64,000 nucleotides of DNA. It comes from Hansfordia pulvinata (lineage: Eukaryota > Ascomycota > Sordariomycetes > Xylariales). How positions within the stretch are numbered: position 1 is the first letter of the stretch; each line of letters begins with the position of its first letter. Shown piece after piece: positions 34,081 through 45,224 of the stretch. Both the position numbers and the translations under genes were made by a program. The DNA lies in contig BJKQ01000005.1 of assembly GCA_006538405.1 (NCBI GenBank), forward strand, positions 2,852,001 through 2,916,000, given 5' to 3'. The notes beneath the pieces are model-generated. The model searched no databases. It saw only the letters and a program-made list of their open reading frames with translations, and was not told the origin of the DNA.

Positions 34081-35171
34081 ATGGCTCCATCCGCAATAGA
34101 GTCCTCTCACGCTGAGGCCTCGCCCTCAACATCACTCAAATCTCAAGCAAGGGCGCCTCTACGCCAGACCGGGGTCCTTGACAGCTACGATCACTTCGAT
34201 GTCACCCCCGTCATTGGGCGCGAGTTCCCCAATGCCAACTTGGTCGACTGGCTCGAGAGCCCCGACTCGGACGCCCTGATTCGTGACCTCGCCATCACCA
34301 GTATGATCTAGCACTTCAGCTTCGCTGTGGCGAGGTTCCTCTGTTTCCGCTGACAAGTGTGGTTGCAGTCGCCGAACGTGGTGTTGTCTTCTTCAGAGCC
34401 CAGGACAATCTGACGAACGAGCTCCAAAAACAACTGATACTACGCCTGGGTGAGCTGTCGGGAAGGCCTGCGACCTCTGGACTCCATGTTCACCCCGTCC
34501 TGAACAACCAACGTGAGGGAGGCGGTGACGATAAGGAGATCAGCACCATCAGCTCGGCTCAGTTCAAGAAGCTGTACGCGAAGCACCAGGGAGAGCTCAG
34601 CGAGAGGAGGCAGAACAGCAGCTCCTGGCACAGCGACATTGCTTTCGAGCCCGTTCCGGCCGACTTTTCGTCACTGCGGCTTGTCACTCTCCCAAGACGG
34701 GCGGCGGTAAGCAACACCCACCATTTCCGGCTGCCCAGCATTGGCCGTGCTGACAGGTCACCAACGCCAGACACCCTTTGGGCGTCGGGCTACGACATTT
34801 ACGACCGGATCAGCGAGCCCTACCAAAAGTTTCTCGAAACCCTGACAGCCACATTCGAGAACAAGACCTTCAAGGAGATCGCCAAGAGCCAACACTTTGA
34901 GCTGTACGAGCAGGCGCGGGGCGCGCCAGAGAATGTGGGCGGCGAGCTGCGGGCGGTCCACCCGGTGGTGCGGACCAACCCGGTGACGGGCTGGAAGAGC
35001 ATCTTCCCCGTGGGCGGGCACGTCAAGCATATAAACGGCCTGACCAAGGAGGAGAGCGGCAACCTGCTATCCTGGTTCCTTGAGCTGCTCCACAAGAACC
35101 ATGACCTGCAGGTCCGCCACCGGTGGCAGAACCCCAACGATATTGGTGAGCTGGCTCTCTCTCTTTTTCTT

Positions 35172-35248
<77 letters not shown>

Positions 35249-35498
35249 TTCTCTCTTTCGCCTCAGCTCTACATGTCTCTTCCGAAGAACGATAATAGGA
35301 CTGACAATACCCCTTCCCTCTATCGACGCAGCCATCTGGGACAACCGCAGCGTCTTTCACACAGCGACGTACGATTACGAAGGCGCCCGGTCTGGCAATC
35401 GAGCGGTTGGGCTAGGTGAGCGGCCATACCTTGATCCGGCCAGCAAGTCACGGCGGGTCGAACTCGGCCTGCCTCTAGAGGGCTTCAAGGACGACTAG
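34081..35498 (+). CDS. TauD/TfdA-family alpha-ketoglutarate dioxygenase, four exons, one frame break
   Basis: This Fe(II)/2-oxoglutarate dioxygenase family includes taurine and sulfonate dioxygenases (yeast Jlp1). Exons: 34081-34300, 34369-34706, 34771-35145 and 35332-35498. The iron ligands are visible: WHSDIAF (His-x-Asp) in exon 2 and VFHTATYDY (distal His) in exon 4, with the 2-oxoglutarate-binding Arg probably in GLGERPYLDP. GVVFFRAQDNL, GHVKHINGLTKEES and DTLWASGYD are also typical. The frame slips by one base at CCC 34691-34693: a fourth C gives LVTLPKTGGDTLWASGYD across the 34707-34770 intron and an exon total of 1101 nt (366 residues). Read literally, the frame runs by chance through that intron. 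Intron 3 is almost entirely a CT microsatellite. The substrate cannot be told from the sequence; sulfonate use is the family default. Confidence 0.9.
35157..35262. repeat. CT microsatellite within intron 3 of the TauD-like gene
   Basis: About 100 bp of CT dinucleotides broken by a few T-rich interruptions lie between the GGTGAG donor at 35145 and the CAG acceptor at 35331. It forms an exaggerated polypyrimidine tract and should be length-unstable. Confidence 0.9.
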
Positions 35499-36409
35499 TG
35501 ACGAGGCCAAAACAGCTGAGATACAGGGGGAGGAGCTCCAGCGCCGGAGGTTGAGGAGACCAGACAAATTTTTGCGTAAAAGCCGAGCCGGCGGTACTGC
35601 CGACGGGTACTACATTCGGAACAAGCGAACGGAGAGTGTTCAAGCGCGACAAGCAGACTTAACAGACATAAATATATCCCGCACTGGTGGGCACGACGGG
35701 CCTGCGCTCTGGAGCGGGGCACTACGAACCAATTATTGATGCCATTGACTGACCTATCCTGGCAAGTCCTACAGAACGGGTTCGGCAGGCAAGACGGTGA
35801 CATTCCTTACGCCTCATCCCGATACATTGCGCCACCCAAATCATTTGCGACTTCCGATGTGTGAAAATCGTAGTTGCCCAACCCCTCGCGCAGAAGTGAA
35901 TGGCAGCGGACCTTGACCTGCCGCCAGAGCTAGGCCCTCCGCCGACGTGACACGACGCGACGCTCGATGTCCGACTATGTTGTCTCGGGGTCTGGGCTTG
36001 GGCAGAAAAGCAACTCGCCTCTCGGCCGGGGGGCAACGTGGATCGCAGTGTGAGTGGTCCGATTTGCAAGAATGGGACCTCCACGTACTTCTTCGCGGAG
36101 GGCGAAAGGGACAGCCTCTTCTTCTCCTTGGGAGTCGCGCACGGGGCACAGAGCTGTGGTTGTGTGATCAAGGTTTAATGACTACCTAACATAAGGTACC
36201 CAATGATTGACTGTCAAGACTTGCTGTGGGCGCACTGCATCTCATCGCCTCTGAACCCGTAAAGCGGATCTGGCTGGCGGTTCTCCTACTGTTTTGTGCC
36301 CGGCAGGCTCTTCAGGAGCTGCTTTCCCATCTCTTTGGCCCCCTTTTTTTTTTTTCTTTTTTCTCCCTTCAGGCTTTCCTAGCACCCGCGACGATCGGCG
36401 ACAGCGCAT
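35499..36409. other. Intergenic between TauD-like and small secreted protein genes
   Basis: About 0.9 kb between convergent genes, with a T-rich stretch at 36343-36367. Open frames are short and unconvincing. Confidence 0.5.
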
Positions 36410-36811
36410 CTATGATCTTAGCGTAAGGTTCTCGACATCGTATACGATCTCTAGAACTTTGTGGAAGTCCATTGTTTGCCCGTTCCTGAGATCATATGCC
36501 TGGAACGTCCGCATGCCAAACTTGGTCTCGTGTTCGACGGTAACCCTGCACTGCCAGTCGGAGGACCCCTCAAACTTGATCGTGGCCGTAAAATCATCGT
36601 CTTTCTCCATCACCTTGTGGAAAGCGTCCAGGTCTACCTTGACGTCGCCTACTTCGGTTCTCCCATGCTTATTGAATTTGATGCCGCCGATGCCGCCGAT
36701 CGCCACTTGAAACTTCCATTCGTCAGCAGCACGAGCCGTGGGCGAGCCGGCAGCGAGAGGCGAGACGATGCTCAGGACGCTCAGGAGCACGGCAGCCGAG
36801 AGGAACTGCAT
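36410..36811 (-). CDS. Small secreted protein of unknown function
   Basis: A single-exon protein of 133 residues. The first 22 residues (MQFLSAAVLLSVLSIVSPLA) form a clear signal peptide, with a likely cleavage after AAG or ARA. The mature part is beta-rich and mixed-charge (WKFQVAIGGIGGIKFNKHG, FTATIKFEGSSDWQCRVTVE). It has a single cysteine, so it is not a typical disulfide-rich effector. I chose Met 36811 because the frame upstream adds only a polar stretch that would hide the signal peptide. I do not recognise a family; extracellular location is inferred from the signal peptide. Confidence 0.65.
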   Translation of the reverse strand: MQFLSAAVLLSVLSIVSPLAAGSPTARAADEWKFQVAIGGIGGIKFNKHGRTEVGDVKVDLDAFHKVMEKDDDFTATIKFEGSSDWQCRVTVEHETKFGMRTFQAYDLRNGQTMDFHKVLEIVYDVENLTLRS

Positions 36812-38818
36812 GGTGATTGGTAACGCGGGCGTTTGCTTCTGCTTGTCTGGACTCTGCAACTGGGGTTATTTTCGCATAGAGAGGAGATCTGGTTCTGGGG
36901 TCGAGCTTTGGGAATGGTAAATATATGGAAGCCAAACGGGCGATGGGGGCGGGATGATTGGACAAGCTTGAGAGGGCTGGCTCGATGGATGTCCACGATG
37001 AGAAGGAGGGGGGACGGCTTCTTTTAATATGCCCTCTGATGACATGCCACTGTTGGGGACGATGTCTCTCTGCGGCTCACCGAGCAACCCATGCCTACCT
37101 ACGTACCTACATACGGATACATGTACGAAGCAAAGCGCGCGGGCCTAACCCACCAGAGGCCGGGCTTGGGGCAGCCATCGCCGGCCAGGGCTGCCTGCCC
37201 GCCTCTGTTGCCACCCAAATAGGGGAGGCCAGCTCGTCGGCCGAGCCGCGCCGCGCATGTCAAGAAGAAGCTGTTGCTGTCTCGGGTCGCCGTCTCGTCG
37301 CGCCCACCACACGGTTTCGTAGCGATGGAGGCGTCGGAGGTTCATTGCGGCGCACCCGACAGGGCTGTCAGTGGGACCTTGGGTGGGTACCACCTGGTCA
37401 CGACCCAGTACAGTAATTGGCCGTTTCAGGTAGTCCTCCGGTGACCGCCAGCTTTTGGCAACTCAGCCGGATACAACCTACAACCCACTTTGCTCACTTG
37501 GGGTTCCTCGTGCCCAGGTGAGGTAGAGAATTAAAAGAAAGTACCTAAGAGTCAGAGTCCCGCCGCGAGACGCTGGGTGGTACTTCACGAAGCCACTTAC
37601 CTTACGCAGGTACACTTACTCGACCTTATAATTAGTACTTGAATAAATATGAAGTAGGTAAGAGGCAAGTAAGGAATTACCTTCCTTAAGTAATAAAGTC
37701 CAAGTTAGTTAGTAATCCGGCAGTGGCGCCGCCCCTTGGCCCGCCACGGAATCACCATGCGCCGACTTCGTATCTGGCAGGATTAGCGGAAGCCCTTTTT
37801 GGCATTGCCCGACATGTTGTGTCTGTAACGCATCGGTGACAACTTTTCCATAAGCACAAACAGAAGACAAAAAAGGAAGAAGGAAGAAGCCAAAGAAGAT
37901 CAGTGAAGGGCGCGTAGCTCAGGACGAAGTAGCGGCAGTCCCGCCAGTGTCTGGCGCGTCCGCGAGTCTCCTCTCCCAAACACTGGCTGGCTTCTGTGCC
38001 CTGTTAAAAGAGAAGCCGTTCTATTGGGCGCGCCCTTGACAGGGCCCGGGCGCATACCAGGCTCGCGGAGGCGGCCCCGCGAGCCTCGGGTGCGAGTGGA
38101 AAGGCGGCGAACTGTCAAGAGTTGACACGGACGGGGGGGGGGGGGGTGGGTGGTGCGTCCAAGCTCTGACCGGTGGTCTACGAGCGCGAATGGCACCTCA
38201 CGCCGCCGCCACTGTCACCGTTTCCGGCACTCACAGTGGCGCCATTGCGCGTGGGCATGGCTGTTGGCGTTGGTGTCGGCATTCTGCGTGGTGATACTCT
38301 TGCTCTCCTGCTCCGGCCGGGACGCCGCGCAATAAACCAAGAACATAAAAAGAGAAAGGTTTCCGCGTTGGCGCGAAGACGCGTTTGCTGTTCCCCGAAC
38401 TACTCGTACCTACCTAATATACGCACAGCCGCAGCTGCCTGTTCCCTAAAGGGTGGCAGAAGTCACAGCGAGCTGAGATCACAGCCTGTTAAGCCAGGTA
38501 CTTAGGTAGTGGTATCACGAGACCAAGTGACGCTCGACAAAGTAGAGATCAATTCTGAAGGAGTGTGTCTTCTAGACTAGCACCAACAACCCGTGTGTGC
38601 CAACATCAACAGCCCCTCAGCGGCAAGCGAAACTCCGTTCAACACCGCCCATCGCGCCAACCCATCGTGAACCCTTAGTCTTCCGGATCAAATCATGTCG
38701 TAACACTGGCCGACGGCCATAATAATACCAAGTCGAGAATGAAGGCAGGAGGCGCCAAGTCGGTGCCTCCGCTCGGTCGCATGGAGGTCACGGCCTCATG
38801 ATGATGAAGAGCAGTGAC
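36812..38818. other. Intergenic, 5' flank of the secreted-protein gene and 3' flank of the metallothionein gene
   Basis: Two kb without a supported gene. It contains CTACCTACGTACCTAC-type repeats (37096-37115), an AT-rich patch at 37625-37710 unlike the surrounding DNA, and a run of 14 G at 38133-38146. Confidence 0.5.
38133..38146. repeat. G14 homopolymer
   Basis: A run of 14 G in intergenic DNA. Its true length is doubtful given the homopolymer problems elsewhere in the window. Confidence 0.9.
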
Positions 38819-39007
38819 TTAGCACTTGCAGCCGCCGGCGGGGCACTGGCCTGTAGTGGAGGGAAGAAACATGGTCAGCGGGAGCCGAGAATGGACATGG
38901 ACGGGTGGGAGAAGAGAGGAGGGAGGTGTTGGAGGAGGGGAGGGGGACAGCGGGGTCGCTGGCGAGGGCCACTTACAGTTGTCGCCACACTTGCAGTCTC
39001 CCTTCAT
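38819..39007 (-). CDS. Twenty-residue metallothionein split by an intron
   Basis: Exons 38977-39007 and 38819-38850 join to 63 nt (20 codons plus stop) and encode MKGDCKCGDNCQCPAGGCKC. The intron (38851-38976, 126 bp) has a perfect GTAAGT donor and an ACAG acceptor and interrupts the codon of the third cysteine. Six of twenty residues are Cys, arranged as three CxC pairs with no aromatic residues, as in tiny fungal copper metallothioneins such as those of Neurospora and Magnaporthe. Such peptides bind Cu(I) or Zn(II) through thiolate clusters in the cytosol and buffer metal or oxidative stress; the metal preference here is unknown. A TATATAA lies 134 bp upstream of the ATG. It is easily missed because neither exon exceeds 32 nt. 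Confidence 0.85.
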   Translation of the reverse strand: MKGDCKCGDNCKWPSPATPLSPSPPPTPPSSLLPPVHVHSRLPLTMFLPSTTGQCPAGGCKC

Positions 39008-41014
39008 TTTGATGGTGGTTGTTGGGGGGGCAAAGAAGATTTGCTAGGTTGTGTAGAGGGGTTTCGGTTATGATTGTGATAGTGCGATGTGATGCGATGA
39101 TGGCGATGAGAACGACTGGGAGGTGATGGTGATGGTGGACTTATATAGACCATGTTGCAAACAAGGCAAGTGAGGGGGTGGGGCGGATGACGGAGCGGGC
39201 GGCCAATCAGCGGTGGCGGCGGGTGCGTCTTTTGTGCGGATTTGCGCTGTTTGTGCGTGCATCGGCGGCGGGCAGGCGCTCCTGCACCACATCTCCATCC
39301 AATGCACTCGTGACGATAGCGGGGCGGCCAATCAGCACGAGTCGCGCGCGGGAGGCGCATGTACTCGTAAGTAGATCTGCCGCGGGCATTGGTCAGGCAT
39401 GACTCGCCGGCGACGTGGGATGAAATGGATGTGCGACTTTTGTGCCGCTTTCGGGGACCGCCCGCCCATGTGCCACTCCCTGCGTCCCCTGCGCGCCGTG
39501 CCCCTCATTTGCTGGTGAGTGGTGAGGGACGACCGCGTCAACGTCCCTGGATGGGTCTTTTTTTCTGGTCTGCTCCGATCCGGGTCGGCTTGTCACGTCA
39601 GAGGCTGCCTCATCAGCCGATCGGATCTTGTATGCCATCCCATCGTGCGCCGTTGTTGAGAGCACCAGTAGATTGATGTTTGACCGTCTGTACTCGTACG
39701 GGCAAGTGGTGGCCCCGTCCGATTCATCGTCGGTGTCGCCTACAAGTATTGAAAAGACGGGAAAGACGACGACGATTAAGAGGCGGCTTGCCAATGCGCA
39801 TGGCATCCATCTTTCGGGCCGTGAGCCTGTTTTTACTCGTACGAGTGCACCCCATCCCAGTGGGGATTATCTTGCGCTTCATGTACATTCAAATGCACAT
39901 GCGCATGCAGGTAATCCGCAACCCCGTATCTACCTACCTAGGTACTCGTACACTGAGCTGAACAGTATGGGCAGCCACTCAACGCGACTATTGTCTCTGG
40001 AGTTATGTATCTATGCGTATCTACCTACCTAACATACCTACGTACCTGCCGGTTCAGGGTGGTAGCGGAGCATGTGATATGGATCGAATGGGGCCAGCGG
40101 CGCCTCAGATACGTTGCATGAATGCATGTCTCGAGCATCGGATGCATCACCGCGGGGGACTAAGTGGATGGAAGCCACGATGGAGGGGAGGCACGCGTGC
40201 TTGGGAAAGCACGACGAGTCCGATGCTGCCCATGAGGTGCGAGTCCGAGTACCATGGATCTATCCGTACCCGACCCGGCTGCTATCTTCAATTATCGGGT
40301 GCCTACCTACCTTAGCGACCTGAGGAACGAGTACTCCGCAAGATTCATCAGGTGCTGACACGCGACGTTCCCACGACGCGCAGATTCGGCCTCATATTCT
40401 CTCAAGCTTGCGCACCCACCCTGCCAATCCGGGCCCTCACCACCTGCAGCCCCCGCCCATCTTGACCCGTTCGTCCCATTCCCGTTCCTCCAGACTGGTC
40501 GCCTACGCTTACGAGTACCAATTCGTACTATCACGCCCTCATTCGTGCTCCCACTTCCGCTTTCTTCCGCGTTTTCCAAGCCATGGCTGACCTGATTCAC
40601 TTGACCACCGTTAGGCCCTCGCTCCCTCGAGCTCGAGCCCCCGTCCTCGTGTGTGCCACCTCGAATGGCTTACGGAGTACTGACCTATCGTCGGTAGTCG
40701 GCAGCCCTTTGGTGCTTCGAGCATGCCAATCCCATCCATCCAATCAAGTCCCGTCCCCGCTCAAACCTCTGTGCTACCCTCACCGCCACCGGCCGCCCTT
40801 GCAGGGGTCACCCGGCTTCCCGTCACCCAGCTAGCTAAAAAGCTGAAGTAATCAGGATGAGGGGTCTTTCCCAGGCGATTGGGACCGCTTCGTTGGCTTG
40901 GGTCTAGCCGACCTGAACTGCCTCGATAACCGATAAGCCTGTCACCATCCATAGGTAGACACTGACGAGTAGCGAGACCTTATCATTTGTTGCCAACCCG
41001 TGCCGCTCGCCGCC
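39008..41014. other. Intergenic, divergent 5' flanks of the metallothionein and GNAT genes
   Basis: Two kb without a supported gene. The metallothionein promoter occupies the left end. TACTCGTAC motifs (39363, 39690, 39836, 39942) and runs of CTACCTACCTA (39929, 40018, 40303) occur. One 137-codon minus-strand frame (39393-39806) has a hydrophobic start but no family signal. Confidence 0.5.
39141..39147 (-). promoter_or_regulatory. TATA box of the metallothionein gene
   Basis: TATATAA on the minus strand sits 134 bp upstream of the metallothionein ATG, with a pyrimidine-rich stretch between, as in strongly inducible fungal genes. Motif and distance fit; no expression evidence is available. 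Confidence 0.5.
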
Positions 41015-41626
41015 ATGGCCGTCTCGACCACTGTGCAACCCCAGTCCCAACACCAGGTCCTGCTCGCCGGTGGTGAATTTGTCATAACGCCCGTCCTCTC
41101 CGCTGCTCAGCTCCAGCCTCTCCTCCCTTCCCTCCAGCGGCTACTCCAGTCATGCGTCAACGATGACCCTGCCACCTCATCTCTCGGCTTCCGCTCCCCC
41201 TTCTCCGATGGCGAGGCTCTTTGTATCTGGGAAGCCGTCGCCAATGAGCTGGATCAGCCCAGCCCGGCACTCCACCTCTTTGTTGTGACGGCGCCAGGGG
41301 CTGACAAAGTCGTCGCTACAGGCCAGGTCGCCACCAGCCCCAAAGCGACGCATCAGCACCGCGCCGAGATAGTCAAACTCCTGGTTGACACCTCTGTAAG
41401 GCGCAAGGGTATTGCCACCGGCCTCATGCGCCACATGGAGAGCTATGCCAAACACATTCTGCACCGGGAGCTTTTGCTTCTCGATACCGCCACAAAGACA
41501 CCAGCCAGGGCTTTGTATTGCAGTTTAGGCTGGAAGGAGTGGGGGACCTGCCCTGAATATGCTGACTTTGCCGACGGGTCTCGAGCCGACGTAACTTTCT
41601 TTATCAAGTTCTTGAGAGACGCTTAG
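41015..41626 (+). CDS. GNAT-family N-acetyltransferase
   Basis: An intronless protein of 203 residues, within the usual GNAT size. The acetyl-CoA-binding A motif is VDTSVRRKGIATGLMRHME (R-R-K-G-I-A-T-G). It is preceded by the strand HRAEIVKLLV and followed by ELLLLDTATKTPARALYCSLGWKEWG, the B-motif strand and the Tyr/Leu-Gly-Trp turn. The family transfers acetyl from acetyl-CoA to an amine; the acceptor cannot be predicted. The Met at 41015 (MAVST) was preferred over a Met five codons upstream because of its better Kozak context (GCCATGG). Confidence 0.85.
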   Translation: MAVSTTVQPQSQHQVLLAGGEFVITPVLSAAQLQPLLPSLQRLLQSCVNDDPATSSLGFRSPFSDGEALCIWEAVANELDQPSPALHLFVVTAPGADKVVATGQVATSPKATHQHRAEIVKLLVDTSVRRKGIATGLMRHMESYAKHILHRELLLLDTATKTPARALYCSLGWKEWGTCPEYADFADGSRADVTFFIKFLRDA

Positions 41627-42628
41627 CGCTATGCAGCGAGACTCGAGGCTCTCCGGTCCACCCCGTTGTGCACAGTCAGCATAACGGCGCCTTCTGGGCC
41701 GGTTTGAATCGACGGGGAGGATGTACTCCATCTATTGCCTTACCCCCAGGCTTTGATTCAAACTTCTGTGGGCCTGGTCTTCATCAGTCTTGCCTGATGT
41801 TCAGATACAGTAGCCGAACGCTGTCATTATCAATAGGCATAGATCAAGTCCAGCGCCGAACATAATAGACTCTAGAGACAACCCATAGAATTGAGCATAC
41901 ATCAAGACATCGTTCCTATGTGTCAACCTCTTCGTAACAATCGGGCGACGCCGTCTTCATGTCATTATCACCTGGTGCACTCAAGATACCTAGGTAATCA
42001 TAAGCTCGGCCATCGACGAGACGATTGCAATGCAATACCTTGTGCAAGAGCTAGGCACCGGGGCATGCATGGTTGAACAACAGAATTTCAGTCCGATTTC
42101 GACTGCTGAGTCACGCCGCCGACAGACAGCATACATTCACTCAATCTCGGCCGCCCGAGCATGTTTACCGGACTGCCGCCCGCGTCACTTAACGGCTCCT
42201 ATTGCCGCAGTAACGACGAGACTGGCGGACAACCTGGTTACCCACGCGGTCGTACTCACGCCGCTCGTCGTTGAGCCCAGAGCACCGGTTCCGCTCGTGT
42301 CAACGATCTCGTCGCCGCTGACGGCCATCGAAAGCAACACTTCGAAGCCCGCAAAACCTTTCCCGCCCGTCCTCTGTCTACCACTCTGGGTTGCTGCTCA
42401 CCTCGCCAACGACCGTCCTTGAGGCGAAAATATACCATCTCTTTCTCCACAGCAACTCGCTTGTCCAGCATTTCTCCTCACTTTCTCTTCATAGCAACAA
42501 CCTCTCCTCTACTGCAAGAGACCAAGGCCAAGCCGAAACGTTTCTTCTTCGACCTCGCAAGCCACACAGGCCCCTGTCTCCAATCTCATCTCAACGAGTG
42601 GCTCAGCCGCCCGTGGCCCAAAGAATCC
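41627..42628. other. Intergenic and leader of the two-pass membrane protein gene
   Basis: One kb. The last 200 bp before 42629 are pyrimidine-rich, with an open frame that does not match the coding frame; this is probably 5' UTR. Nothing else was recognised. Confidence 0.5.
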
Positions 42629-44599
42629 ATGACCGAACTTTCCGCCATCTACGAGAGCTCGCTGGCGTCCGCCTCGGACCGCTCGCGCAACCCGTCGCCA
42701 CGCAAGCGGGGCGCTGGCGAGATGGCCGGCGAGGGCGACAGCGACCACGACAGCGACGTGCCGCCGCCGGCGCCCCTCACGACCACGGCGGCGGCGGCGG
42801 CGGCAGGGGCGGCGCGAGGGCGGCGGCGCACGCAGGGTTCGACTTTGGCTTCGGCCAAGATGCCGCCCTGGAGCGGCAGGGCGCCACCGCGCGTGAGAAG
42901 CAGCAGCAAGCGCAGGAGGGGGCCCAGCAACGGCCCAGCGCGCCGCCGCCGTACTACTCGTACGCTCAGGACGCGGCAGAGGCCTCCCCTGACGGCGGCG
43001 GCGCGGCGGCCATGGTGCAGAACGGCCACCTTCGCGGCCGCGGGGACGGTTCGGCGTTTGCCCCTCGCGGCTCGTCCCTGTCTATCTTCAGCTTCGCCTC
43101 GCGCCGGAAGAAGGGCGCCCGTGCCGAGGGAGGGGAGAAGAGCAAGAGGCACAAGATGGAGAAGAAGATCCACCGCAACAGTCACGACGGCCTCAACCTG
43201 GCGAGCGGTGACGGCGACGGTGGAGCGAGACAAGCCGCGACGACAACCGCAGCCGCGAAACCCATTCCCACTGCCGCCGCCGACGACGACGACGACGACG
43301 ACTCATCCTCGACCCGTCGCGTGCTGATGGACGTGCGCACCGAGTCCAAGCTGGACAACCACACAAACCTGGCCGTGCGCCTGCCGCACAGCGGCGCCGT
43401 CTCGCCCATCCGCCTCCCGACGGCCGACGGCGGTGCCGGCGATGATCACAACGGCGACGGCGACGATGAGGATGAAGACGATCGGAGTTTCACCACGGCC
43501 ACCGACACGGGCGACCGCGACAACGACAACGACGACGAGACGACCAAGACAAACACGACCATCATCGCGCGCGCCTCGACCACCTCGACGGTCGCAGAGG
43601 TAGTGGCAGCAGCCCCCGACGCCGCTGGCAACAACCCGTTCGACTCTTTCGCGGAAGATGACGCGGAGGCGGCCTTCGCGATGCGAGGCAGTCGCGAGAG
43701 CACCGCCGCCGCCGTTGCCGCCGCCGCCGCGGCTACTTCTTCTCACCCGAGCCGCGACCACAACCACAGCCACGACCGCCACGACGGCGACGGCGACGGC
43801 GTCGAAGACGGCGGTAGCATCGGGTGCAGAGACAAGGCCTTCTGGCTCGCGCTCGCCGGGACCGGGGCGTCGGCGACCAGCGTCCTCGTGGCCGCCGCCG
43901 TGCTGGTCTGGGCAGTGTCCGCGGCCGAAAAGAGGGCGCGCGGCGGTAGCGACGAGAGCGAGAGCCACGGCCATGAGAGCGGCGGCGGTTCTCCCGCAGT
44001 GGACCCCGCCTTCGGCTGCGTTGTCTGGCTCGTCGTCAGCATCCTGCTGTTCGTGGGCTGCCTGTCGGCGCTCTTCTGGGCTATCCTTCGCCGCGAGGGC
44101 CGGGCCGGGAGCGGTCGTCTCGCCCTTCGCCAGCGCCGTCGCCGTCGTCTCCGCGGCCTCGACGTCGTGGTCGCTGACCTGCGAGGGGCCGGCAGCCGCA
44201 GCCGCAGCCGCAACAACAATACCAACAGCAGCAACCACATCCGCAGCGGCAGCGGCGACGGTGCCCCCGACGGAGGCGCGGGCGGATCGTGGCACGAGAT
44301 GCAGCACGGCCCGTTCCAGCGACCACCACCGCCTCGCACCAACACCGCCGCCACCCTCCCCGACCTCGACAAGCCGCTGCCGGCCACCAAGGCATCAGGG
44401 TCCATGCCAGCAGCAGTCACCGCCGCCCCGGCGGCCATGCTCCTGCCTTCCATCGCGGACGAGGTGGCGCACCGCGCGGTGCTGCTGCGGACGGACCGCG
44501 CGACGCAGGACGCGGCGTGGGCGCGCTTCTGGTCCGAGCCCGAGCGCGTGCGGCGCTACGTCGAGTTCCTCGAGCTCGAAGCCGGCGTCATCGCTGGCA

Positions 44600-44630
<31 letters not shown>

Positions 44631-44733
44631 ACCCCCTCCGGCCCCCCCTCGTGACGACGACGACGGCAGCTGGGGCGGAAACGGGGACGGCTGGGGCGCC
44701 ATTGGCATCGCGCGTTCCGAGTCGTTTGCCTGA
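42629..44733 (+). CDS. Two-pass membrane protein with long disordered regions, one frame break
   Basis: No family recognised. The protein begins MTELSAIYESSLASASDRSRNPSPRKRG and, after an Ala-rich stretch, continues as AHAGFDFGFGQDAALERQG only if one base is added in the GGGG run at 42806-42809 (or the GGG at 42818-42820). That gives 2106 nt (701 residues). The first 400 residues are disordered with Asp, Ala and His/Asp runs; NPFDSF is an endocytic EH-domain-type NPF motif. Two hydrophobic helices follow: about residues 403-432 (WLALAGTGASATSVLVAAAV) and 463-486 (VVWLVVSILLFVGCLSALFW). The C-terminal part includes a helical block (HRAVLLRTDRATQDAAWARF) and a poly-Gly/Pro tail. Composition and layout suggest a fungal plasma-membrane or endomembrane protein of unknown role. 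Confidence 0.7.
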
Positions 44734-45224
44734 TACAACGAGAAAGAGAGAGAGATAGAGAGAGGCCGGAGAAATGGGGAGAGGCGCCGGCAGACGTGAA
44801 CTAAGAAACAGAATGACTGGAAGTGGAGGCGTTCCTCTCGTTACCTCTTACCTCCCCAGAAGACGGCGCGATGCTTGTCTTGAGAGCGCAGGATACGAGT
44901 CTTTCGATTGGGGTTCCTTGGGGCGGAGTCAAGGGGTTCGGTATTGAATTGTCGGTTGTCTGTATGTGAGCTGTGGCCACCCACGATTCTTGGGCAAAGC
45001 GCTGGAGTAGGGGCCAGCAACAAGAACTGCGTACACTTCGCTTCTGCAGCAGGACCGTCTCAGACAAGATTCAGACTTGATCGGTTCCTTGGCCCACAGT
45101 GATCAAGCACATGTCGGCTACTTGTACAAGATGTCAATTAGATAAACTTAAGCAAGTAACAAAGCTGAGAATACGCAGGCTCTTCGTGAAGAACGTCCGT
45201 AGCTTTCGAGAATCGCAACCCCGT
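44734..45224. other. Intergenic between convergent genes
   Basis: This 491-bp stretch of 3' flanks starts with a GA-rich tract (44740-44768). No gene was recognised. Confidence 0.5.

Noticed and set aside
39393..39806. A 137-codon minus-strand frame with a hydrophobic N-terminus
   Set aside because: The first 20 residues resemble a signal peptide, but the rest has no structure, repeats or cysteines to support a secreted protein.
277..44733. Pseudogenisation as the cause of the frame breaks
   Set aside because: Essential genes are hit, each has a single one-base lesion in a homopolymer, splice sites and active sites are otherwise intact, and no other decay is seen.
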